This document shows positions 1-7,221 of a stretch of DNA of 23,923 nt, piece after piece. Under the pieces are notes generated by a model that was not told where the DNA came from, made no database searches, and saw only the letters and a list, made by a program, of their open reading frames with translations. Within the stretch, counting starts at the first letter, position 1. Each line of letters opens with the position of its first letter. The stretch is from Legionella qingyii (lineage in GTDB: Bacteria; Pseudomonadota; Gammaproteobacteria; Legionellales; Legionellaceae). The position numbers were made by a program, and so were the translations under genes. Location: positions 1-23,923 of the forward strand of contig NZ_QHJG01000044.1 of the NCBI RefSeq assembly GCF_003184185.1, read 5' to 3'.

Positions 1-1
1 C

Positions 2-328
2 CAAGAAAAGCATCAAGTGAGCTCAATGGGAAAACAGTTAGGGACTCATTATCAAAAAAATAATCAAGAATTGGAGTACGATGCTCAATTACTCAAAGTA
101 GGAATTGATCAAAATAAGGCTAAACCATTAAAACACAATGTTCACCAGCAATTGGATGAATCTTTTCAAAATCTTAATCAAGGGAAGGAGTTGATTAAGA
201 AAGATCACCATGATCTAATGGACAAGAAGGAAGCCGCATTGAGAGAGGGGATGGTCAGAGCACAAAAGAATGTGATTTTAACCGAAAAACTACCAAGAAC
301 ATGGGGACTTCATAATAAAGGAGAATAG
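2..328 (+). CDS. C-terminal end of probable TraG-like conjugation protein (5' partial)
   Basis: The reading frame is open from the first bases of the window (QEKHQVSSM...) with no stop upstream. This is therefore most likely the tail of a longer protein and not a 103-residue gene starting at the GTG at position 17. The visible part is hydrophilic, rich in Lys, Gln and His, and predicted helical, with no membrane segment. It ends 1 nt before the ATG of the next gene. In F-type transfer operons the gene before the exclusion gene and traD is traG, whose C-terminal half is a soluble, helical periplasmic domain involved in mating-pair stabilisation and entry exclusion. The TraG call rests on gene order and character, not on a motif, so it is moderate at best. 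Confidence 0.5.
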   Translation, partial: QEKHQVSSMGKQLGTHYQKNNQELEYDAQLLKVGIDQNKAKPLKHNVHQQLDESFQNLNQGKELIKKDHHDLMDKKEAALREGMVRAQKNVILTEKLPRTWGLHNKGE

Positions 329-329
329 G

Positions 330-926
330 ATGAATTATAAGGATTTAAAGTGTGCTATTGATGAGGATGTGGGTGCAATTACAGGTCTTCAACCCGATAT
401 TATTCCTGCTCGCTTTTATTATTGGAGTCTCTCGAAATTATTTTTAAATGGTCTCTTGATATTTTGGCTTATTACTTCAATCACGATTGCTTATGCAGGA
501 ATAGTTCATCCATCAAACGAAGGGCTCGCAAGAGAGGCTGCTTCTCAGGTGATTGGAGAATCAGTATTGATGGCATTTTTTATGAGTGCAGGTGCCATGT
601 TCTTATTGTTTCAGGCACTTAATTTCTACATTCTTTTTAGGTTTCATTTGGAAAAAAGGCTTAAAACAGGATCTTTAGTTGTAAAAAAATTAAAACAGTT
701 TTCGTACCTTTTTTTGGGGGTATTTGCTTTATTTTGTGCTCTATTTGCAAGTTATGGTGAATCTGCTGCAATCTTTATGTTCGTTGGATTTGCATTTTTT
801 GGAAGCTTACTGGTTACCTATTTCCTAGTGAGTATGGAAATTAGTCGAATTGGTATAAGCACCATATTTACTCTAATCAACGAGTTTTTTCATAAAGGAA
901 AAAAAATTGAGTTACCCTTGAGATAA
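330..926 (+). CDS. Four-helix inner-membrane protein in the TraS (entry exclusion) position
   Basis: This 198-residue protein has four clear hydrophobic segments at about residues 37-59, 78-104, 124-142 and 145-168, a short charged N-terminus and a basic tail. The ATG is preceded by AAGGAG at a suitable distance, and the gene begins 1 nt after the probable traG stop, so it belongs to the same operon. In F-like operons the genes between traG and traD encode surface or entry exclusion (TraS in the inner membrane, TraT in the outer membrane). TraS proteins are small polytopic membrane proteins with little sequence conservation. The exclusion role is inferred from position and topology only. I do not recognise a family motif. 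Confidence 0.6.
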   Translation: MNYKDLKCAIDEDVGAITGLQPDIIPARFYYWSLSKLFLNGLLIFWLITSITIAYAGIVHPSNEGLAREAASQVIGESVLMAFFMSAGAMFLLFQALNFYILFRFHLEKRLKTGSLVVKKLKQFSYLFLGVFALFCALFASYGESAAIFMFVGFAFFGSLLVTYFLVSMEISRIGISTIFTLINEFFHKGKKIELPLR

Positions 927-1016
927 ACCAATAAAAAATCATTAAGAATTAATTTTAATCACTTTAAAGGCAGTGTTAGCTACTGCTTTGCCTAAAAGGT
1001 ATAAGGAGAAAAACAG

Positions 1017-2852
1017 ATGCGTGATGAGCCTAATTTCAAACACTATACTCGTGGTGGGCAAATTAGTTTCCATAATCTTCGCATGTGGGATCAAATTACT
1101 AAATCGTTAACCTTAATTTGCTTGTTGCTTTGGGTAGTGTTTACTGGGGTTATTATTTGGAGTATCACTTCTGTTGAAAAGCTACACCATGCATTTGCTT
1201 ATTATTGGGCTCAATTTTTAAATGCTATTGGTCAAAATCATGTGTTTCATTTTTCTTTCCATGGAAAAACCTTCCAGCAAAATGTTCAGCAAATTCTTCA
1301 TTATTCCTATTATCGTGATAATGCCAATGAGGTCATCAGAACTATGGGGCAATCGGCCTTAGTTGCATTTGGCATGGCATTTTTTATTGGAATAGGGTTT
1401 GCCATTTACTTTATTCGCCGAGGTAAAGAACAGAGTAAACATCAGTTTATTCGAGGAAGTCGAATCGATACACCAGCTCAGGTAAAAGAAATGATCCTAA
1501 ATGATGCGGCACATTCCGACATTCATATTGATGATTTTCCTTTAATTCAAGGTAGTGAGGTGCAGCACCTATTAGTACATGGAACAGTAGGGACTGGAAA
1601 AAGCCAACTCATCATGAAGATCTTAGATGCTTTGAGAGCACGTGGAGATAGGGTCATTATTTATGATAAAGGGTGCTCTTTTATAACTCATTATTTTCGT
1701 GAAGACTGTGATATTGTTTTAAATCCTTTTGATGCACGTTGTCCTAATTGGGATATGTGGTGTGAAGCACCTCGGGATTCAGATTTTGAAAATATGGCAG
1801 AAAGCCTTATTCCTATGCATGGGGAATCTGATCCTTTTTGGGTGAATGCTGCCCGAACTGTTTTTGCATCTGTTGCATCTACCATGCGCCATGATAATGA
1901 GCGCTCACTTGATAAATTATTGCGGCTTTTATTAACTGGTGAATTTTCTACTTTAGAAGAGTATTTGCGAGGAACGGCTGCAGCCACTTTAGTCAGTGGT
2001 AAAATTGAAAAAACAGCAATTTCCATCCGTTCGGTAATCACGACTTATCTTAAATCATTGCAGTCTTTATCAGGTCTTGGGAAAGATAATAAGCCTTCTT
2101 TCTCCATTCGTGACTACATCCTTGATGAACATAGAAAAGGGTGGTTGTTTATTTCATCCAATGGAGAGCAACATAAAACTCTAAAACCACTTATGTCGAT
2201 GTGGTTAGCCATGGCTTCCCTGACGCTTTTGAGTTTAACGCCAGATCGAGATCGACGTATTTGGTTTGTCTGTGATGAATTACCTAGTTTGCATAAACTT
2301 CCTTTACTTGGGGAGACGATCGCTGAAGTGCGTAAATTTGGTGGCTGTTTTCTTTTAGGGATGCAAAGCTTTTCACAGCTAACTAAGGTCTATGGTCAAA
2401 GTGGGGCTAGAGAAATTTTTGATTTACTCAACACTCGCTTTTTCTTCCGCAGTCCAAGCAGCGATATGGCGCGTCTAGTAGCTAGTGAGCTAGGGGAGGA
2501 GGAAATTGAAGAGTCTCGGGAAAATTATTCTTATGGTGCCAACAGCATCCGAGATGGTATTTCCTTAGGAAGTCAACGTGTGACTCGTCCTATTGTTGCA
2601 TATCCCGAAATTTTGGAACTCAAAGATTTAACCTGTTTTTTGCGTCTTCCAGGCCCTTATCCAGTGACAAAGTTGCCTATTCAATTAATCCAACGTGATT
2701 CGCAAAGCTTAGGTTTTATCGAACGAAATGTACCTGAATCCATAACAGAGGATGTTTCAAGTGGGGATGAGGATAGTGAGTCCTTAGGGCAAGGTTTGGA
2801 ACACAGCTCACAAAGAATGAAAGAACGCCAACTGATAGAATATATGGATTAG
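1017..2852 (+). CDS. traD: TraD-type coupling ATPase (VirD4/TraD family)
   Basis: TraD is the hexameric inner-membrane ATPase that delivers the relaxase-DNA complex to the type IV secretion channel. Two N-terminal membrane helices lie at about residues 27-50 and 112-133. A Walker A motif GTVGTGKS is at 189-196 and a Walker B motif WFVCDELPS at 416-424 (D420, E421). The C-terminal tail is acidic (SSGDEDSESLG), where F-type TraD proteins make contact with the relaxosome. At 611 residues it is somewhat shorter than F TraD, mainly because of a short C-terminal extension. The start ATG follows TAAGGAG. The stop is 8 nt before traI, so the two are probably translated from one message. Confidence 0.93.
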   Translation: MRDEPNFKHYTRGGQISFHNLRMWDQITKSLTLICLLLWVVFTGVIIWSITSVEKLHHAFAYYWAQFLNAIGQNHVFHFSFHGKTFQQNVQQILHYSYYRDNANEVIRTMGQSALVAFGMAFFIGIGFAIYFIRRGKEQSKHQFIRGSRIDTPAQVKEMILNDAAHSDIHIDDFPLIQGSEVQHLLVHGTVGTGKSQLIMKILDALRARGDRVIIYDKGCSFITHYFREDCDIVLNPFDARCPNWDMWCEAPRDSDFENMAESLIPMHGESDPFWVNAARTVFASVASTMRHDNERSLDKLLRLLLTGEFSTLEEYLRGTAAATLVSGKIEKTAISIRSVITTYLKSLQSLSGLGKDNKPSFSIRDYILDEHRKGWLFISSNGEQHKTLKPLMSMWLAMASLTLLSLTPDRDRRIWFVCDELPSLHKLPLLGETIAEVRKFGGCFLLGMQSFSQLTKVYGQSGAREIFDLLNTRFFFRSPSSDMARLVASELGEEEIEESRENYSYGANSIRDGISLGSQRVTRPIVAYPEILELKDLTCFLRLPGPYPVTKLPIQLIQRDSQSLGFIERNVPESITEDVSSGDEDSESLGQGLEHSSQRMKERQLIEYMD

Positions 2853-2860
2853 GGATAAAG

Positions 2861-5821
2861 ATGCTTAGTATACAACCACTAAAATCAGCACAAGGTGCCG
2901 CAGACTATTATGCCGCTGCATTTAACTATTATGCAGGTGATGCAACAGCTATGCAGTGGTTGGGTAAAACTAGCTCACATTTTCAATTAAATGGGGTGAT
3001 TGAAAAAGAACACATGTTGGCTTTGCTCGAAGGAAGGTTACCCAATGGACAAGTGCTGCAAAACCTAAAAGGGGAGCATCGACCTGGGTTTGACATGACT
3101 TTTTCAGCACCTAAAAGTGTATCCTTATTAGTTGGTTTAGGAGCAGCACCTGAATTAGTACGATTTCATGATGAAGCAGTTAAATATGCAATTGGTCAAA
3201 TTGAACGTGAATTTGCCCAAACACGTGTTCGACGTGATGGTGAAATTTGTTATGAAAAGACGGATAACTTATTAGTGGCAGCATTTAGACAACCGAACTC
3301 ACGGGCTAATGATCCTGCACTTCATACTCATTGTGTGACGATGAACATGACCTTTCACCAGGGAAAGATTCGTTCATTGGCCAGCGACCCCTCAAGAAAT
3401 CATGGGGTGATTGAGCAAATCCAAAACAACGCCCATTATTGTGGATTGATTTATAGACAGCATTTGGCGAACTCGTTAAAAAAAGCAGGCTTTCCTCTTC
3501 GCATGGCTGGTGATGGTTTGTTTGAAATTGATGGTATTCCCGATGCAGTTTTGCGTGAGTTTTCACGAAGGCGAGAGGATATTGAGAAACATTTGGAAGA
3601 AAAAGGGTGGTCAGGAGCTAAAAGTGCTTCTGCTGCAACCCTTTTAACACGTCATGGGAAAGAGGATCAAGAAATGGATGTACTTGCGTTAGATTGGCAA
3701 GAGCGTGCTAAAGCTCTTGGATTTGACGCCCATCACTTTATCAAAAACCGCCATCAACATATTGAATCGCAAAACTGGTTTTCAGCTATTAAAGAGAAGC
3801 TCATTGCTTTAGTTAAAAAGAATAAACAACCCCCGGAAACAGGTGTGGCACTTGCATGTGTTCAGGTTGCTATTGAAACGTTAAGTCAGCGTACAGCAGT
3901 TTTTAGTGAACGTACTTTATTAAACGAAGCGATGAAACACAGCCTCATCTATCCTGAAGTCATCACCAAAGAAACGTTAATTACTGCAATTGGGCAAGAA
4001 AAAATAAACCAAAATCTGTATGAGGCTCAATGCCCTGAAACACGACAAACAGTTTTAACTACTCCTTGGTTACTTACAGTAGAAGCCGAAACCATTGCAC
4101 GAATTGAAAACAATAAAAGGGCGTTATCCTCTATTGCATCAAAAGAACGACTGGAGTCTTTTCAGCGTGAGCGAAGTCAAATTTTACCTTATCCAATGAC
4201 TGATTCACAAAAGCAATCAATGGTTGCCTTGTTAACTGGAACCGATCGCTTTTCTGCAATTCAAGGGTATGCCGGAGTTGCCAAAACCTCGATGCTTGCA
4301 GAAGCAAGGATGCTTATTGAGGAAAGAGGTTATCAGTTAAGAGGGATAACGGTTGCAAGCTCAGCAGCACATGAGCTGCAAACTAAAGCAGGTATTTCTA
4401 CCGATGTATTTCCCATTGTGCATCAGGAGTTAAAAAAGGCACCTACGGCCTCTTTGTCTAAAACGGTATTTATTGTGGATGAAGCATCGATGCTTTCTGC
4501 ACATCAAGGCCATGAGCTTTTAAAGCAAGTAGAACGAACAGGGGCTCGTTTGGTTTTGGTCGGTGATAAAGCACAATTACCCAGTGTTAATACAGGTAGG
4601 ATTTTTAGTCTTACTCAGGAATATGGGATTGAAACGAATGTCATGGATGAAATTGTCCGTCAAAAGAATCAAAAAGCAAAAGATGCTGTAATTTGTGCAA
4701 CAAAAGGGAATGTAAAAGAGGCTTTGGAGCATCTTAATGTGCAAACTCTAGGTACTCATGAAGAACGAATTCAGTGGATAGCAGATCATTGGTTATCGTT
4801 GATTCCAGAGGAGCGAGAAAAAACTCTTTTATTTGCTCCCACTCATGCAAATAGGGAGGCAATTACTCAAATTATTCGTGAAGGCCTTCAGAGTGAAGGG
4901 GTCTTAAAAGGTACATCACTTGAGCAAAAAGTTTTAAAAGCAAAAACGATTGAAGCGGTGCAACAGCGATTTGTTGCTTATTATCAAAAAGGAGATGTAA
5001 TCCGTTTTAATCAGGATTTTCAAAAGGGGCGAATTAAGCAAGGGAGTTATTATACAGTCGGGACTATCACACAAGCACATCTTAGAGACAATGTTTTACC
5101 GATAGTTAATGAACAAGGAAAAGCAATTCAATTTGCGTTGAAGAACCTTCCCCATTACAAAACACATACGGCTCCTTTTGAGCGTGTCATAGAACTCTAC
5201 GAAGCCAAATCACTCGAACTCTATGTGGGTGATAAAGTGATGTGGACACGTAATTTCAATAAAGACGGTATTCGCAATGGACAATGCGCCACAATTCAAG
5301 AAATTAATGATGAGGCAATTCTTTTTACTACTGCAGAGGGACAGTCTTTAACCCTTAAACAATCTCACTCTGCATTAAAACATCTTGATTACAGCTATGT
5401 GTTAACCAATTACAAAGTACAAGGGAAAGATGCTCCTTATGGAATTGGACTTATGGAATCTTATCATCGCTTTAGTGCTACTTTAAAAAATTTTTATGTG
5501 CAAATTTCCAGGGCAGTTCATGGTATGACCTTAGTCACCGATAATAAAGAAGAACTTATTGAGGCCATTCAAAGAAATTCAAATGAAAAGCCGGCTTCTC
5601 TTGATGTGATTTCAAGTAAGCAATTGATGAATCATGAAGATCGTTTTATGGGCAAGGCTCAATTATCAATCCAGTCTGTAATTGATAAGAAAATACTCTA
5701 TGAAGCTAATCAGAGATTCGATCAATTACATCCTAAAAACAAAATTGAAGAGCTTTATTTCACCAAGAATAATAGCTACAACGAAAAGCCCAAAGAATCA
5801 ATCAAGGAACTAGAACTATAA
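2861..5821 (+). CDS. traI: MobF conjugative relaxase-helicase (TraI/TrwC family)
   Basis: This protein nicks and unwinds the transferred strand. The N-terminal HUH relaxase domain has the paired tyrosines Y16/Y17 and Y23/Y24, exactly as in F TraI. It also has the block FDMTFSAPKSVSLL and the metal motif LHTHC (H155, H157). The first of the usual three metal-binding His is a Gln here (Q144, in AFRQPNSR). The helicase half is RecD-like, with Walker A GYAGVAKT at 469-476, DEAS at D540/E541, and late motifs NYKVQGKDAP and FYVQISRA near residues 850-890. The length of 986 residues is close to R388 TrwC and much shorter than F TraI, so the second inactive helicase repeat of F TraI is absent. It lies between traD and an RHH gene. 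Confidence 0.95.
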   Translation: MLSIQPLKSAQGAADYYAAAFNYYAGDATAMQWLGKTSSHFQLNGVIEKEHMLALLEGRLPNGQVLQNLKGEHRPGFDMTFSAPKSVSLLVGLGAAPELVRFHDEAVKYAIGQIEREFAQTRVRRDGEICYEKTDNLLVAAFRQPNSRANDPALHTHCVTMNMTFHQGKIRSLASDPSRNHGVIEQIQNNAHYCGLIYRQHLANSLKKAGFPLRMAGDGLFEIDGIPDAVLREFSRRREDIEKHLEEKGWSGAKSASAATLLTRHGKEDQEMDVLALDWQERAKALGFDAHHFIKNRHQHIESQNWFSAIKEKLIALVKKNKQPPETGVALACVQVAIETLSQRTAVFSERTLLNEAMKHSLIYPEVITKETLITAIGQEKINQNLYEAQCPETRQTVLTTPWLLTVEAETIARIENNKRALSSIASKERLESFQRERSQILPYPMTDSQKQSMVALLTGTDRFSAIQGYAGVAKTSMLAEARMLIEERGYQLRGITVASSAAHELQTKAGISTDVFPIVHQELKKAPTASLSKTVFIVDEASMLSAHQGHELLKQVERTGARLVLVGDKAQLPSVNTGRIFSLTQEYGIETNVMDEIVRQKNQKAKDAVICATKGNVKEALEHLNVQTLGTHEERIQWIADHWLSLIPEEREKTLLFAPTHANREAITQIIREGLQSEGVLKGTSLEQKVLKAKTIEAVQQRFVAYYQKGDVIRFNQDFQKGRIKQGSYYTVGTITQAHLRDNVLPIVNEQGKAIQFALKNLPHYKTHTAPFERVIELYEAKSLELYVGDKVMWTRNFNKDGIRNGQCATIQEINDEAILFTTAEGQSLTLKQSHSALKHLDYSYVLTNYKVQGKDAPYGIGLMESYHRFSATLKNFYVQISRAVHGMTLVTDNKEELIEAIQRNSNEKPASLDVISSKQLMNHEDRFMGKAQLSIQSVIDKKILYEANQRFDQLHPKNKIEELYFTKNNSYNEKPKESIKELEL

Positions 5822-5836
5822 TTTTGGAGATAAATC

Positions 5837-6148
5837 ATGTCACGATTAACTATTTCATTACCTGATAATTTACACAATCGTATTTCATCACTAGCTATAC
5901 AGCATGATGATTCGATGTCCAGTATCATTAATCGATTAATCCATGTTGGTCTACAGCACTGGTATGAGGGGCAACAAAAATCAAATCAGATTGTGGAGCA
6001 GCATTGTCAACAATTAATTATTCAAATGAATGCACTGATTAAAAATATGTCAGTAGAATTACTTAAGTTTAATCAAGAAGATTTTGAACAGTTGCAAAGG
6101 GCAGCGGTAGGGAAGTTTGCTGAATTAAGTAGCATGGCTACGAAGTGA
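5837..6148 (+). CDS. Ribbon-helix-helix DNA-binding protein, probable relaxosome accessory or operon regulator
   Basis: The N-terminal residues SRLTISLPDNLHNRISSLA, followed by a helix ending in MSSIINRLI, are a textbook MetJ/Arc/CopG ribbon-helix-helix domain (residues 1-45). The remaining 60 residues look helical and may dimerise. The ATG follows TTGGAG with 8-nt spacing and lies 15 nt after the traI stop, so the gene is the last of the transfer operon. RHH proteins encoded beside relaxases (TraY in F, TrwA in R388) bind oriT and also repress their own operon. That role is inferred from the neighbours. A plain plasmid-type repressor is also possible. Confidence 0.85.
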   Translation: MSRLTISLPDNLHNRISSLAIQHDDSMSSIINRLIHVGLQHWYEGQQKSNQIVEQHCQQLIIQMNALIKNMSVELLKFNQEDFEQLQRAAVGKFAELSSMATK

Positions 6149-6448
6149 GATATTGAAAGTTCATCATTGATTAATTATATCTTTGTAAGAACGAGCGGTC
6201 TTAGCAGCAAGCGATATCAGAATATAAATTAACGGTCATTGTAAAGGCGAGCAGAAATATTATGGCCAATAACACCTTTCCTTTAAATTTTCATTGCAAT
6301 AAGTTCTTTAAAACTTAATGACTTGAGTAGTAGTTACAGTATTCAGATATAGTTTTGGAACATAATTTTCGGAAATCGAGCGATTTGTAAGATGGTGGGG
6401 GTTGGAAAGACTACACTATAAGAATATCTCAACGAGTAATGAGTTCTT
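6149..6448. other. 300-base non-coding stretch after the transfer operon; possible oriT/regulatory region
   Basis: No convincing gene is present on either strand. The stretch holds a perfect inverted repeat, AAATCG-AG-CGATTT at 6373-6386, followed 7 nt later by a G-rich tract GGTGGGGGTTGG at 6394-6405. MobF oriT sites commonly have an inverted repeat next to a G/T-rich nic region, and RHH accessory genes often lie beside oriT, so this is a candidate. There is no recognisable nic consensus, and the region could equally be a promoter region for the next gene. Confidence 0.3.
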
Positions 6449-7132
6449 ATGAAAAATGTTCTTTTATTTAAAATTACTAAAGATGAATATTTAGATGACA
6501 TCTTGGATGGTAATTTATTTATGAATACATATAACTTTTATAGAAAAACTGAGGAAAAAATTAATCGTGGCGATAAGCAAGAGGGAGTGGCATCTAGTTA
6601 TCTAGCTGATTCTGTTAAGATTTCTATAACTAATTCTGAGGGAAAGCTTGTTCCGATTGGAGGCTTAATCAATAGAATTAATTTTATGTATCCCTTTGAT
6701 CATCAAGTTAATATATTTTGTATGACCTTATTTGAACTTAATTTTTTAGAGGTGACAAATTTTAATTTTAAATTAGACAAAAGATTTTGCGGATTTGGTG
6801 ATAAAGCGATATTAATTACACAACCACAAGAATTTATAGATAGAATTACAAAAAGTGTAAATGGAAAAAAATCTCCACCATGTTCCAACAAATTTTTTGA
6901 TAAAGTAGATTATTTAGCTAATGAATATAGCGGACGAATAGGCTGCTTTTCTAAGCTCGAAGAATATGCATGGCAAAATGAATGGCGCCTAGCTATCTTA
7001 GATCCAGCTAGAATTGAATCTGAGCCTATTGTATTAAAAATAGGTAACATAGAATCTATATGTAGAGTATTTGAAACTGAATCACTCGCTAGGCATAGTG
7101 TTAAGGTTTCATTAAACGAGACTAGCCAATAG
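6449..7132 (+). CDS. Conserved hypothetical protein with W-x-x-E-W-R motif (DUF2971-like)
   Basis: This 227-residue soluble protein has no membrane segments. Visible landmarks are an N-terminal segment LFKITKDEYLDDILDG with NTYNFYRK, a central IFCMTLFEL strand, GDKAILIT, and a C-terminal CFSKLEEYAWQNEWRLAI. The combination of an N-terminal 'location and frame' block, a CxT/S strand and a late W-x-x-E-W-R block resembles DUF2971-type proteins, which are common on mobile elements and have no settled function. I am not sure of the family. The Shine-Dalgarno sequence is weak. An earlier ATG at 6439 is out of frame and closes after ten codons, so 6449 is the only sensible start. Base composition is AT-rich, like the cargo that follows and unlike the tra genes. 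Confidence 0.6.
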   Translation: MKNVLLFKITKDEYLDDILDGNLFMNTYNFYRKTEEKINRGDKQEGVASSYLADSVKISITNSEGKLVPIGGLINRINFMYPFDHQVNIFCMTLFELNFLEVTNFNFKLDKRFCGFGDKAILITQPQEFIDRITKSVNGKKSPPCSNKFFDKVDYLANEYSGRIGCFSKLEEYAWQNEWRLAILDPARIESEPIVLKIGNIESICRVFETESLARHSVKVSLNETSQ

Positions 7133-7221
7133 TGGAATTAATAGGTGGTTTCCCAAACGATGAAATATTACTAACCTAGTCTATTATTTATTAAAAAGAT
7201 AAATAATTTTACGCAAGGAAA

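Noticed and set aside
1691..2041. 116-codon minus-strand frame inside traD
   Set aside because: It is fully covered by traD, whose ATPase motifs are in the opposite frame, and it has no domain features of its own.
3306..3566. 86-codon minus-strand frame inside traI
   Set aside because: It overlaps the relaxase HUH region and is a shadow of a conserved gene.
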